Below are positions 1 through 8,648 of a stretch of DNA of 51,438 nt, piece after piece. Position 1 is the first letter of the stretch; each line of letters opens with the position of its first letter. Below the pieces are notes generated by a model that did no database searches, had not been told where the DNA came from, and saw nothing but the letters and a program-made list of their open reading frames with translations. The position numbers and the translations under genes were made by a program. This DNA comes from a virus, in the IMG/VR virus record IMGVR_UViG_3300048924_000600, positions 1 through 51,438 of that record; one strand, 5' to 3'.

Positions 1-696
1 CAGTATCTGATGCGTGGCCTGACGGCCGGCGATCGGGCTGACGCTATCATCAGCCATTATCACTGGGTCGATAGCCTGAAAAATATCACCCTCGCCAACG
101 CGCTGACCAGCCCGCAAGAGCAGACCATAGTGCAATTTCAGGCAAAAAACGACGCGACGTATACCGTGAGTGCCTCTTCTGCCGGCAAAGCCGAGCGGGA
201 AGGTGAAAGCACACTGTGGCTGCGCGACAGCGAGAATACCGTGCTCGCAAGCCTGACGTTTAGCGTCGCACGCAGCAACGGGCAGCGAGTGCTGGTGATT
301 GGTGGGCTTCAGGGGCCACGTCGCAACGTCTCGCATGACGCCATTAAACTGGCGACCCGCGCCTGCCATGGCCTGTTTCCAAAACGCGTGCTGATGGAAG
401 TGGTTTTCCAGTTGGCCGCACATTCATCCGTCCGGGCAATTTTTGCTGTTGGTGATGAGGGACACGTTTTCCGCGCACTGCGTTACCGCCTGAGCAAAGG
501 CCGTCATTTCCACGCCAGCTATGACGAATTCTGGGCAAGTCTGGACGGTAAGAAAATCTCCCCCTTCTGCTGGCAACTGCCGTTACAGATGGAGCGTAAA
601 TCCCTGGAAGATATCGCCAGTAAAAAACGGGCGGAATATCGCCGTCGCTTTGAACTGCTTGACTGCATTGAGGCTGAGGTGAAATCACGCTTTTAA
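1..696 (+). CDS. VirK/YbjX (DUF535) family protein, 5' partial
   Basis: The reading frame is open from base 1 and ends with TAA at 694-696, so the N-terminus lies outside the window and about 231 C-terminal residues are present. The stretch with GLQGPRR, the ATRACHGLFPKR region and the C-terminal KKRAEYRRRFELLD match the DUF535 family (YbjX, VirK), whose full length is around 300 or more residues. Members are linked to envelope stress and antimicrobial-peptide resistance in Salmonella and Shigella, but the biochemical role is unknown. GC-rich host-like codon use contrasts with the AT-rich genes that follow. It is chromosomal flank rather than prophage. Family assignment is from recall of the motif pattern. 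Confidence 0.75.
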   Translation, partial: QYLMRGLTAGDRADAIISHYHWVDSLKNITLANALTSPQEQTIVQFQAKNDATYTVSASSAGKAEREGESTLWLRDSENTVLASLTFSVARSNGQRVLVIGGLQGPRRNVSHDAIKLATRACHGLFPKRVLMEVVFQLAAHSSVRAIFAVGDEGHVFRALRYRLSKGRHFHASYDEFWASLDGKKISPFCWQLPLQMERKSLEDIASKKRAEYRRRFELLDCIEAEVKSRF

Positions 697-1089
697 GCGC
701 GCTGAGAGCTTTCTTCAACTCTGCATAAAAATTTAACAAAACCGGCAAAAAGGCATGCCGTTTTGCCGGGCGATTGATGTCTATTTGCAATAGCGGACTG
801 AACATTAAGCCCGTTTCTGTTTTGGTTCGTTGATGAAAAACCCTGAAGGGACTACCGTTGTATGAAAAGCGTGCCCTCTTGCCACGGGGTCTCACCTCCC
901 GAAAGGTAGTACAATCATCGTCACAGAAATGCTGGTGCTATTCATTACTGAAGTGTCTAAACTTTGCTGATATTTCGTTGGGATACGATTATAATTGTAT
1001 ACTGATTTACGAATGCAATTGCTGTCTCCACCCTAATTTTCTTATATTTAGATAACCAACTATGTCCGTTCGGCTTTTACTGGTGTGTT
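697..1089. other. intergenic stretch
   Basis: Apart from the hairpin at 742-769, no convincing gene is seen. The short frame at 858-1055 has no family resemblance and an unlikely composition. The second half is AT-rich, with a TATAAT hexamer at 990-995 that could serve the downstream regulator gene, though no good -35 sits at the right distance. Confidence 0.5.
742..769 (+). terminator. hairpin after VirK/YbjX gene
   Basis: A perfect 9-bp inverted repeat (ccggcaaaa / ttttgccgg) with a 10-base loop lies 46 bases after the stop codon. There is no long T-run after the stem apart from the Ts within it, so termination strength is uncertain. Confidence 0.45.
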
Positions 1090-1348
1090 ATGCCTCTGAT
1101 TGAAAACTATGCCTCACCTACGCCGGAAGACCTTGCTCTACTCAAGTCATCGCTCGGTCTTACGGGTACCCAAATGGCAAAGTTTGCCGGGCTTGCAGGA
1201 AGCAATCGCTGGCGAAAATACACCGGCGGTGAGTTACCTCGCGTAATGGGGATGTACAAGGTGTTTTTTGGCCGCTCATTTAGTTTTAAATGAAAACGAA
1301 TTAAATAAAGTGACAGGAAAAATGCGCGATATCGGTGCAAAAGATTAA
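1090..1348 (+). pseudogene. small XRE-type regulator, frameshifted
   Basis: Residues 1-60 read as a small helix-turn-helix regulator of the kind common near phage genes (MPLIENYASPTPEDLALLKS; GLTGTQMAKFAGLAG; WRKYTGGELPRVMGMYKVFF). In the starting frame the protein then runs out after GRSFSFK (stop 1291-1293). Moving by one base at the T6G run (1264-1270) opens the expected tail AAHLVLNENELNKVTGKM, then RDIGAKD, to a TAA at 1346-1348, giving the usual length of about 85 residues. I read this as a one-base insertion in a homopolymer; sequencing error or programmed frameshifting are alternatives. The restored stop overlaps the ribosome-binding site of the next gene, which suggests the two were an operon. 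Confidence 0.65.
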
Positions 1349-1358
1349 GGAATTGATG

Positions 1359-2225
1359 ATGATTTATGATTGTTTTTTATATTATGATGAAGATATGTTG
1401 TTAGACATCCGTCTACACACACTCTCGGATGTCGTTGACAAATTCGTTATTGTTGAATCAACATATACTTTTACCGGGAAACCAAAGAAACTCAATTTCG
1501 ACATCGAGAAGTTCACGTGTTTCGCCGATAAAATCATTTATGTTGTAAACGATACGGACCCAACAAAAATTCCGGGTGCAAAATATACCACTGATAATGA
1601 AGTTGATCCCTGGGCTGTAGAATCGCACCACCGCAATAGCATTATGCAAGGGCTTGTAAACGCACAGCCTGACGATATCATTCTTGTTTCTGATGTAGAC
1701 GAAATTTTTGATCCCGCAGTGATCGACAGGATTAACCCACGCCATCTGTGCACGACTATCCATCAAAATTTTTATAATTATCAGTTTAATATGCAAGTAT
1801 TTAATACTAATGGTACTCCCCGAAAATGCACGTTACCGAGAGCAACAACATATAAAAATTTATTAAATTATTTTGATGGCGAACCTGAATCTTTCAGAAA
1901 TATAAAGCATGCCCGTAAAAATAAAAATTGGTCGTGGTTTAAATGGAACTTCTTTAAATTAAAGAATAAAACTATCGATAATGGTGGCTGGCATTTCTCC
2001 TGGGTAATGTCCCCTGAACGCATTTCTGAGAAGATGGCGACTATTTCTCATCAGGAATACAATACTCCTGATTTCAATAATCCAGAACACATTATGAAAG
2101 TACTCAAAAATGCAGAAGATATTTGGGGAAGAGACAGGAAGCTAATCAGGCAGGCGCTAGAAAAACCCGTATTCCCAGCCTATCTCGTTGACAATAAAGA
2201 TAAGTTTAAAGACTTTATCCTTTAA
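1359..2225 (+). CDS. family-17-like glycosyltransferase
   Basis: The 288-residue product begins MIYDCFLYYDEDMLLDIRL and carries VIVESTYTFTGKPK and ILVSDVDEIFDP. This is the pattern of glycosyltransferase family 17 (bisecting-GlcNAc-transferase-like bacterial enzymes), with the D-x-D metal/nucleotide-sugar site at residues 112-114. It is probably cytoplasmic and modifies a surface glycan, but substrate and acceptor cannot be read. I chose ATG 1359 because AAGGA at 1347-1351 is 7 bases away; ATG 1356 and GTG 1335 are alternatives. The gene is AT-rich compared with the host flank, follows a phage-type regulator, and looks like a transferred cassette outside the present prophage. Confidence 0.7.
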   Translation: MIYDCFLYYDEDMLLDIRLHTLSDVVDKFVIVESTYTFTGKPKKLNFDIEKFTCFADKIIYVVNDTDPTKIPGAKYTTDNEVDPWAVESHHRNSIMQGLVNAQPDDIILVSDVDEIFDPAVIDRINPRHLCTTIHQNFYNYQFNMQVFNTNGTPRKCTLPRATTYKNLLNYFDGEPESFRNIKHARKNKNWSWFKWNFFKLKNKTIDNGGWHFSWVMSPERISEKMATISHQEYNTPDFNNPEHIMKVLKNAEDIWGRDRKLIRQALEKPVFPAYLVDNKDKFKDFIL

Positions 2226-2668
2226 TCACGTCATATCTTTCCAGCAAACATAACGGGGTGTTGTGGTTATATCAACATTGATGCCATGCCCCCTCTCCTT
2301 TCCCGGTTGTCCTTAACGTAGTCTTTCCCGGATAAAAGATATAGCTCCGCAACAGTTGACGGTTAATGGCCGCGCATATGTGTGCTACACCTCTCCGTTA
2401 CCCCAGTTCCTGTAAGCAAATTTGCAAGCGATCTTCCATGATTGCCACTGTCCCGACATACACTCAAGCGGCAAACAGCACTGACTGTCGTCGCATGGAC
2501 ACAATGGGATGCAGGATAAAAGAGTGCGTGATGATCCCTAAATTTGCGTGTAAATGAATTGTGAATGTTAAAAACGGTGTGGTATAACGGGAAATACCGA
2601 ATATTCAAGTTCGGACAATTTTAGGGTACTTTGGTGGCAGATCGCTGTAAGTGACTGAAATTTAAAAT
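2226..2668. other. host intergenic stretch left of attL
   Basis: No convincing protein gene is seen; the short frame at 2366-2557 resembles nothing I know. The only feature I can support is the promoter at 2559-2588. Confidence 0.5.
2559..2588 (+). promoter_or_regulatory. sigma-70 promoter, inferred former ryeA (sraC) promoter
   Basis: TTGTGA at 2559-2564 and TATAAC at 2583-2588 are separated by 18 bases, predicting a start near 2595 reading rightward through attL. In Escherichia coli, as I recall, ryeA starts about 100 bases beyond the sdsR 3' end on the opposite strand. The predicted start here is about 75 bases before the shared att core. The spacing therefore suggests this is the ryeA promoter, cut from its gene body by the prophage. 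Confidence 0.5.
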
Positions 2669-2698
2669 AGATAAAAAGAGACCGAATACGATTCCTGT
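2669..2698. repeat. attL core
   Basis: Thirty bases identical to 50854-50883, beginning agataaaaagagaccg and ending gattcctgt. The core equals the T-run, 3' stem arm and loop of the sdsR terminator. Identity stops sharply on both sides (attL continues ttctgcc, attR continues attcggt). Confidence 0.92.
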
Positions 2699-3015
2699 TT
2701 CTGCCAGCTCTTATATTTTTTTGTTAAATATCAAGCAGTTAAGAACAGAAACGAGCAAAAACCGTCCTGAAATAGCTGCAAATACATGCACTAAATTTCA
2801 AATACTTATCACTTTTTTCGTGTGCATTCGTGGATTTATGGTGGATGCATACGTAAAAAGTTAGTGTTAACAATTCATTAAATTCAAAAATCAGCCCTTG
2901 CTTCGCATCAAGTAAGCACGCTCCTTTCCTTAGTGATCATTCTCTTCACTCTTTAGAGTTATGTCCGCTAAGATAGATACCAATATCTTAAATCTTGTAT
3001 CGTCGGAGTTCTTTT
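2699..3015. other. AT-rich phage-end noncoding stretch
   Basis: No gene seen. It holds the left arm-type repeats and is otherwise AT-rich sequence leading into the DUF2971 gene; any promoter for that gene must lie here, but I cannot pick one with confidence. Confidence 0.5.
2816..2832. promoter_or_regulatory. putative integrase arm-type sites, left end
   Basis: TTTCGTG at 2816-2822 and ATTCGTG at 2826-2832 are 10 bases apart and match three TTTCGTG copies beside attR (50795-50822). Short repeats flanking the core at both ends fit arm-binding sites of a lambda-type integrase. Confidence 0.5.
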
Positions 3016-3846
3016 GTGATTTATCATTACACTGATCTAAATGCCACAAAATCAATCTTAGAAAACTCAAAACTTTGGTTAACAGATTATAATTTTTTGA
3101 ATGACAAACAAGAATTTAATCATGGCTTTAATATTTTAATAGAATGTCTTGAGGAGTTTGAAGATTTCCCTGATGAATGTTCTGAAAACTTCATTCATCG
3201 GTTTAGAGAAGCTGTTAAATTTATCAAACAGGATAACTTCTCTATGCTTGAAAAGAATAAAATATTTGTTACATCTTTCAGCATGGCACCCGACTCTTTG
3301 AACCAATGGAGAAGTTATGGGATGTTCTCTGTTGAATTCAACGAAACATACTTCCCAGAATTACAAGAAAAAGAAGATTTATATTATTTGGATTGCCATT
3401 ATATTTTAGATTACAATGAAACTAAAGAATACGCCGAAGTACTCATAAAAGAGAAAATCCTACCTGTTTTGTTACAATTATCAGATCGTCAATATATGAT
3501 GCTGATGGATCTGGAGCTTTCCTATCTCATTGATATATATGCACTTTCATTCAAGGATGGAGCATTTGTTGATGAGCAGGAAATGCGCTTAGTGGTTAGC
3601 TGTGCTCCTGATGAGGATAGTATTCAATTTAGAGCGAAAGGCAATATACTAATCCCATATCTTGAACTGGAGTTATCACCACTCTCGATCAACTCAGTAA
3701 CTATAGGGCCAATCGACAATCAATCTTTATCAGCATCATCATTAAATATGCTTGCATCAAAGATAAGTAGGCGCATACAAATGAATATAGATAATGAGTA
3801 TTTCTTGACCATTGAAACATCGGACATTCCATATAGAAGTTTATAA
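3016..3846 (+). CDS. DUF2971 family protein
   Basis: The 276-residue product begins IYHYTDLNATKSILENSKLW and continues with LTDYNFLNDKQEF, VTSFSMAPDSLNQWRSYG and, later, DEQEMRLV, the signature pattern of DUF2971. The biochemical function is unknown; members recur among phage and defence-associated accessory genes. I chose GTG 3016 because GGAG at 3005-3008 is well placed and the domain starts there; TTG 2995 is an upstream alternative. It is AT-rich, lies alone on the plus strand at the phage end, and is closed by its own hairpin. This is the usual layout of a lysogenically expressed cargo gene. Confidence 0.75.
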   Translation: MIYHYTDLNATKSILENSKLWLTDYNFLNDKQEFNHGFNILIECLEEFEDFPDECSENFIHRFREAVKFIKQDNFSMLEKNKIFVTSFSMAPDSLNQWRSYGMFSVEFNETYFPELQEKEDLYYLDCHYILDYNETKEYAEVLIKEKILPVLLQLSDRQYMMLMDLELSYLIDIYALSFKDGAFVDEQEMRLVVSCAPDEDSIQFRAKGNILIPYLELELSPLSINSVTIGPIDNQSLSASSLNMLASKISRRIQMNIDNEYFLTIETSDIPYRSL

Positions 3847-3863
3847 AATTCAAATTTAATTAA

Positions 3864-3885
3864 TAGCGCGATATTTATCGCGCTA
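3864..3885. terminator. bidirectional terminator hairpin
   Basis: A perfect 9-bp stem (tagcgcgat / atcgcgcta) with a four-base loop lies between the convergent DUF2971 and umuD'-like genes. AT-rich sequence flanks it on both sides. Confidence 0.7.
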
Positions 3886-3890
3886 CGTAC

Positions 3891-4268
3891 TTATATAACA
3901 GGATTATCATCAAATTCCATATTACGCATGTCGTTAACCGCATGCAGGATCACACCAAAAATCCCGTCCTCTTCTTCAGTGTTTATCCGGTCCTTTCGAC
4001 CATCACCGCCCAGGCTTTCAAGATGCTTATATGGGTGAGTCCTGAACCGCCTAATATAAAACTCCCCCGCCAGCTTGCAGACGACCACCGAACCATCGCA
4101 AGGGGTAGCCGAGCAATCAACGATAAGAAGCGCCCCCTGAGTTATTCCGGCACGCCAGTACGTGTTAGCCGCCTTCATGAAGTACGTAGCGCTCGGGTGA
4201 GAAATGAATAACTTACCCAGCGATATCCGCTCTTCAATGTAGTCAGTAGCTGGTGAAGGAAACCCCAT
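3891..4268 (-). CDS. UmuD'-like protein (HumD type), catalytic residues lost
   Basis: The 125-residue product starts MGFPSPATDYIEERISLGKL, matching Escherichia coli UmuD from Gly25, the first residue after its self-cleavage site. It is thus born in the UmuD' form, as known for phage P1 HumD. UmuD' is the activating partner of the polymerase V subunit UmuC. The segment around the catalytic serine (KASGDSMIDGG in UmuD) reads KAANTYWRAG here, so Ser60 is replaced. The catalytic lysine region (FTVKKL) reads FYIRRF. Peptidase activity should be absent, which is irrelevant to a pre-processed form. No umuC and no LexA box lie nearby. The next frame upstream ends one base before this ATG. Confidence 0.82.
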   Translation of the reverse strand: MGFPSPATDYIEERISLGKLFISHPSATYFMKAANTYWRAGITQGALLIVDCSATPCDGSVVVCKLAGEFYIRRFRTHPYKHLESLGGDGRKDRINTEEEDGIFGVILHAVNDMRNMEFDDNPVI

Positions 4269-4269
4269 C

Positions 4270-4467
4270 TCAAAGTCCCCCGTTAGGATTGAACAGCATA
4301 AAAGTACGCGCTTCCCCTTCTTCAGAAGAGATATCCTTGAAGGTTGTCACATAGCACTCGTTCCAGTTGTTAGCCTGCTTCAGCGACCATTTCCAGTTGA
4401 TCGCCTCAAACTGTTTAACAAAATCCTCTGTGGTGAAGTAGAAATTAGTATGAATCTGGCTGTGAGG
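4270..4467 (-). pseudogene. small phage ORF lacking a start codon
   Basis: An open frame of about 65 codons ends with TGA at 4272-4270, one base before the humD-like start. It includes NFYFTTEDFVKQFEAINWKW, then KQANNWNECYVTTF and a C-terminal FNPNGGL. The composition looks protein-like, but no ATG, GTG or TTG exists between the upstream in-frame TAA (4470-4468) and the conserved-looking part. I read it as an N-terminally truncated gene, perhaps cut when the neighbouring secreted-protein gene was acquired. Family not recognised. Confidence 0.45.
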
Positions 4468-4511
4468 TTACATGCACTGGCGATTATATTTAAATCTCTT
4501 AAACCCCGTGT

Positions 4512-5336
4512 TCACCACGGAGATACGATGATAACTTTACTTGCGCTATAATCCCCGCCTCTGGCATTTACCGTTGTGACACGGGAATTGATAGTGATTT
4601 TATTTAAAGTTGTATCAACATTGGCATTAAGAGCGCCATTTACTCCAGGTGCTATTGTGTAATCCGCACCACCTAGAAACTCGACAACAGGCTTTCGTCC
4701 GCAGTCGATAACACCGGTCACACTCGCGTCTGAAGATTCATTTGAGGTTAGCACTCCGTGATCCAGTATCGTATCCTTTAACTGCAAGTCACATTTTATC
4801 GCAGGAGGCAAGGGTTTTACACAAAAACGGTTTCCTGAATTTGCAGCAGTAGTGGCATCGATCACTCCCATGGGGGTATACAAAAGCGTACCACTCATTA
4901 TGCCGAACAGAACGCACTCTCCTCCGGGTCCGGCACCGCCATGTGGCCCCCAGGTTAGACCCGTCGTGCATGTCGAGGAGGTTGTTAATTCCCAACTGTT
5001 ACCAGAAGCGAGTGCACAATTTTGGGTCCCTGGAGCATGATTCGCACCAACATCCCAGTAACATTCACTAAACGGTGACTCATTTCCTGGCATTTGTGAT
5101 CCTCTAGAGCAATGAATACCAAATACTCTTATAGATTGGGGGGAAGAAGATGGAGGTTTGATAAGTTCAGATTGTTCAAGAAAAACCGTACCGTCGTGTT
5201 TATAATAAACCCCACTGGCACACGTTGTATTAGGATTATTGCACGAAGTTATAACCGGGTTCGAAATGCTTGGCCATCGAACCGCATGTGCATCACATAC
5301 CCACATCCCCATCAGTAAAAATAACTTAAATTTCAT
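4512..5336 (-). CDS. secreted protein with pilin-like C-terminal domain
   Basis: The 274-residue product has an N-terminal signal peptide (MKFKLFLLMGMWVCDAHA, cleavage probably after AHA), so it is exported. The body holds many Cys residues (CNNPNTTC, CYWD, CALASG, CTTG, ECVLFG), suggesting disulfides. From about residue 178 a segment starting CDLQLKDTILDHGVLTS, then VTGVIDCG, with alternating beta-strand character to the C-terminus resembles the pilin/adhesin fold of fimbrial proteins. No chaperone or usher gene is present. Its place just past the last tail fibre gene suggests a lysogenic-conversion gene. The fold call is by eye and function is unknown. Confidence 0.55.
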   Translation of the reverse strand: MKFKLFLLMGMWVCDAHAVRWPSISNPVITSCNNPNTTCASGVYYKHDGTVFLEQSELIKPPSSSPQSIRVFGIHCSRGSQMPGNESPFSECYWDVGANHAPGTQNCALASGNSWELTTSSTCTTGLTWGPHGGAGPGGECVLFGIMSGTLLYTPMGVIDATTAANSGNRFCVKPLPPAIKCDLQLKDTILDHGVLTSNESSDASVTGVIDCGRKPVVEFLGGADYTIAPGVNGALNANVDTTLNKITINSRVTTVNARGGDYSASKVIIVSPW

Positions 5337-5700
5337 TATCCTTTTCCTTTCTTGATTCCTGAATACTCGTTTACTGATAATTTATGCCTCCATACGAAGC
5401 AACCTGCTGATATTTGACGCACCGGAATGAGCAACGCGCAGAATTCTCTGCATACCACAACAACAAAACTTACTGGTTATCAAATAGTTTCCAAAGGGAA
5501 TAACATTTTAGATCATAGTCAGGACCAGCTTTTTTGTGTCACTTCTAGGAGGCTGTTGAATTCCTTAATATAGTTTTCAACGATCAATTACATGACAACA
5601 ATCAATAATACCGATCATATGTTAAGCTGCAATTTTCACTATTAGAATTTCAGATTTTTCCAAGAACAAACTTAACTTCCCGAATTATAGGTATTACATA
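5337..5700. other. intergenic stretch between secreted protein and tail fibre
   Basis: AT-rich, no convincing gene. It must contain the promoter of the secreted-protein gene if that gene is independently expressed, but no hexamer pair stands out. No strong terminator was seen after the tail fibre stop. Confidence 0.4.
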
Positions 5701-7599
5701 TCAATGTTCCTGCCATCCCTTCCACACCAACGGCTCACCAAACCCACAGCGGCGATATTCTTTTGTGGAATCATACGGCCAGTAGAACTGACGGCAGGCC
5801 TCCTTACTCACACCCGTGGCAACTACACGAAGCGCCCCCGCTGTCTCCTCCGGATAATGATTCTCTGGCGTGGCGTTGCTGCTCACGCTCTGAAAGTAAT
5901 CGCCTGGTGCGGTTAGTTCATCCAGGTCCAGACTTTCAGGTAAAGATTCCGTAGCCATCGGCGCGGCGCCAACATCACTGGCGTTTAAGCTGTCTTTAGT
6001 TGCCAGTTCGCCCAGCCCAATATGTTCCCGCGCTTCAGTCTGGGCCTCTTCTCCCGCTTCCGCTATCTCTGACAGGTTATTTTCAATTCGCAAATACTCT
6101 TCAATAACCTCTGCTGCAGTTACCTTGATTGTTCTCGATGCCGAGATGCCAGAATTGACACCTGTTACGGCAACCGTAGCCGTTCCTCCGCTTCGTGCAT
6201 CGATTTCACCATCAATGAACGTCACCACCGATGAATCTGATGAACTGTACTGCACGGGCTCAGTAAAATTCAGTGGCGTAAAAACTATGCCGGCAGTGAA
6301 CGTTTCACCTTCAGCCATTTCTTCGGGCGCAACGAGTTCAATTTTTGTCAGCCAGATTTGTTGCGTGACTGTCGCGGTTCCCGTAACCGTTCCTGACTCA
6401 GTCTGAACGGTAGCGATTATAGTCTGCTCACCTGCTTTGTTTGCCGTCGAACTGTAGAGACCACTTCCGTTTATGCTGCCAAGCGAAGCATCAGCCACGC
6501 TCCACGAAATGACATAGCCGGAAGCAACACTTGCCGGAAGGATCGCCCCGGTAAACTGACGGCTTTCCCCTGCCTGTATGGTCCCTGTCGACGGAGAAAC
6601 AACTATGGCGGTTGGATATTCCACCCCTTGCTGCTCTTCGGCCTGATCTGTTTTAATAATGTACATAGCCGCAATATTACGCGGCCTCGTTTCATCCCCG
6701 CCTTCCTCAGACGTACCCGCATTTGTGGTGATTCGGGTATATTTACCCGGCCAGTAAACGCCACGTATAGCACGTGGTCCGACAAGACCATCACTCGCAC
6801 GTTCTACAGGAGCGGAATGAGCATGCTTTTCAAAGGCACTCATTTGTTCGCTGCCAACATCCCTGCCGACATCAGGATCGATGCCTGCGCCGTTATCCCA
6901 GGCGCGAATAAATCGCCCTCGCCAGTCCGGCACTCTGCCGGAGGGATATAATCTGAAAAGCTCAGGGTTTTCGGCCGTATTGAAAGCCTGTCCGTTTACT
7001 TCAATCCAGCCATCTGGCGGCGTCCTGCCGCCCCAGAGCACTATTGCACCGACAGGAAGAATAAAGGGGGTAACCGTCGTATTGATCGACTCTTCAATCT
7101 TATCTTCGAGTTTATCCGTCACTTTTTTCAGACGGCGCGGAGTAATGATTTTCGTGCCGCTCGTTCCGGCAGTGGTTTCCTGTTCGGTCGCTTCAGCAAA
7201 AATAAACTCCTGCCACTTTGATTCATCCGATCCCGGCGTAGCCGTGTTGTTATCCACCAGTGATACGTAGTTTTTAAATGCGTCGGTAATGCTGGCACGA
7301 TAACGAATGACAGTACCGGCAGCATAGGCAAATGCCGTTCCGTTGTTGTCAGCCGGTGTGATGAATTCAGGGAACGCCGCCGACTGATACTGACGCAGGG
7401 CAACGGTGACAGCGTTGAACATGAAATTCATCACCTCACGCTCTACCGGCTTCGCGTTGGCATCGGCGTCCATATCCTTTTCATAATCAAGGGGCCAGCC
7501 TTGTGGCCAGTTTACGCTGCCATCTGCAGTTACAGTTTCAGGGATGGTGGAGGTGTCGCCGTTTGACGCAAACGGCACGCGAAAGAATACCTGATCCAT
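5701..7599 (-). CDS. tail fibre with collar and Ig-like domains
   Basis: The 632-residue protein opens MDQVFFRVPFASNGDTSTIP, a virion-attachment start common in enterobacterial tail fibres. A phage tail-collar motif (PVGAIVLWGGRTPPDGWIEV) lies near residues 180-200. Two bacterial Ig-like (Big-type) modules follow around residues 330-495, then a fibre-tip region with LDLDELTAPGDYFQ and the C-terminal FGEPLVWKGWQEH. It should contact the cell surface receptor. Ig-like modules typically exchange between phages and broaden adhesion. It is last in the minus-strand tail operon, about 10 bases after the preceding fibre gene. Confidence 0.85.
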   Translation of the reverse strand: MDQVFFRVPFASNGDTSTIPETVTADGSVNWPQGWPLDYEKDMDADANAKPVEREVMNFMFNAVTVALRQYQSAAFPEFITPADNNGTAFAYAAGTVIRYRASITDAFKNYVSLVDNNTATPGSDESKWQEFIFAEATEQETTAGTSGTKIITPRRLKKVTDKLEDKIEESINTTVTPFILPVGAIVLWGGRTPPDGWIEVNGQAFNTAENPELFRLYPSGRVPDWRGRFIRAWDNGAGIDPDVGRDVGSEQMSAFEKHAHSAPVERASDGLVGPRAIRGVYWPGKYTRITTNAGTSEEGGDETRPRNIAAMYIIKTDQAEEQQGVEYPTAIVVSPSTGTIQAGESRQFTGAILPASVASGYVISWSVADASLGSINGSGLYSSTANKAGEQTIIATVQTESGTVTGTATVTQQIWLTKIELVAPEEMAEGETFTAGIVFTPLNFTEPVQYSSSDSSVVTFIDGEIDARSGGTATVAVTGVNSGISASRTIKVTAAEVIEEYLRIENNLSEIAEAGEEAQTEAREHIGLGELATKDSLNASDVGAAPMATESLPESLDLDELTAPGDYFQSVSSNATPENHYPEETAGALRVVATGVSKEACRQFYWPYDSTKEYRRCGFGEPLVWKGWQEH

Positions 7600-7609
7600 A
7601 TTGACCTCT

Positions 7610-8632
7610 TTAACTCATTCCATTCTGTGATGGTGTGGTACCAACAAGTAATCTCAGCGAAAGCTTACACTGAAGAACAGCACCGTTCTCTGCAGTCCCG
7701 ACAGGTTCTAGGGTGGACAAGTCCCAGGATTTGTAGGGTTTGTGAGACATGATGACGGACACGGTCGTTTTTATCGCTGCAGCGGAAATAATGGTTTGTG
7801 AAATGAAATACTGTGCAGGGATATACTCACCATTTTCATTTGTGAAAATATACTGGGGCTCGACCAGGATGAAGCGCTGGATCCCCACCCCACCGAGCGA
7901 TGCAATACCAAGCGGATTAGAAAGATTAGTCGTCAGTGCGTAGACGCGAGTACCGTCAGCCAGGCTTTTAAACTTGTCCAGTAATCCGTTGTATGAAGAA
8001 GAAACAAACTTCGGAATGATGGGGTGAACACCATTCACGAACAGACCGGCAGAATGGTCCTGGAGCAGGTTTGTTTTTAGAGGATCAACCGTGACCTGTG
8101 CCTGTAACCACGCCAGAAAATCGTTTTCAGTCCCCTCATGACCTGCCCCAAGCCAGACCTGATAGGCCGATTTACCTTCCCGCCCCGGCTCACCATCGGT
8201 CCCGGCCTCTCCCTTCAAGGAAGCCAGAAATTCCTGTTCGCTGCCTTCATTACCGGCTGCAAGCCATATCTGATAGGCAGACTGCCCGTCCTGCCCCGGA
8301 TTACCGTCCTTTCCGTCCAGCCCGTTCTCACCGCGTAGCCAGTCCAGAAAATCAGCTTCCGTTCCCTCAAACCCTTCATCAAGCCAGATTTCATAGGCGC
8401 TGGCCCCCTCTTCTCCGGCCGGGATCAAATCCCGCACCTGGCCCAGTGTGGCCTTGCGCGTTTCGCCGTTCTGCACCAGGGGGAACACCTCATCCTCAAG
8501 CAGACGGTCGGCGGGCGGGAGGTCAGAAATTTTCACCCCATCGTCGGCGAGCTTCACGCTTCTCTGGTGACGGGCAGACGTGGCAGAGCGCCCCGGACGC
8601 TGCCTGCGCCCGGGTAAATTTTTGTTTGTCAT
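7610..8632 (-). CDS. tail fibre/adhesin with three collagen-like repeats
   Basis: About 340 residues from ATG 8632, which has a GGAG site upstream. Three repeats of about 37 residues each contain SAY-x-I/V-WL and a G-x-EGxExDFL-type segment (SAYEIWLDEGFEGTEADF, SAYQIWLAAGNEGSEQEF, SAYQVWLGAGHEGTENDF), joined by short Gly-rich collagen-like stretches. The N-terminal VKLADDGVKISDLPPADRL is a known phage fibre start. The C-terminal 150 residues look like a separate globular tip. It is probably a trimeric fibre or a fibre-neck protein. A longer reading from 8722 would overlap the upstream gene and is less likely. Confidence 0.75.
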   Translation of the reverse strand: MTNKNLPGRRQRPGRSATSARHQRSVKLADDGVKISDLPPADRLLEDEVFPLVQNGETRKATLGQVRDLIPAGEEGASAYEIWLDEGFEGTEADFLDWLRGENGLDGKDGNPGQDGQSAYQIWLAAGNEGSEQEFLASLKGEAGTDGEPGREGKSAYQVWLGAGHEGTENDFLAWLQAQVTVDPLKTNLLQDHSAGLFVNGVHPIIPKFVSSSYNGLLDKFKSLADGTRVYALTTNLSNPLGIASLGGVGIQRFILVEPQYIFTNENGEYIPAQYFISQTIISAAAIKTTVSVIMSHKPYKSWDLSTLEPVGTAENGAVLQCKLSLRLLVGTTPSQNGMS

Positions 8633-8648
8633 GGATGACTCCGTTACT

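Noticed and set aside
344-895. Minus-strand frame opposite the VirK/YbjX gene
   Set aside because: Antisense to a recognised gene and biased composition.
858-1055. Short plus-strand frame in the left intergenic region
   Set aside because: Cys-rich random-looking peptide, no ribosome-binding site.
7128-7403. Minus-strand frame overlapping the tail fibre in another frame
   Set aside because: Alternate frame of the fibre gene, basic low-complexity peptide.
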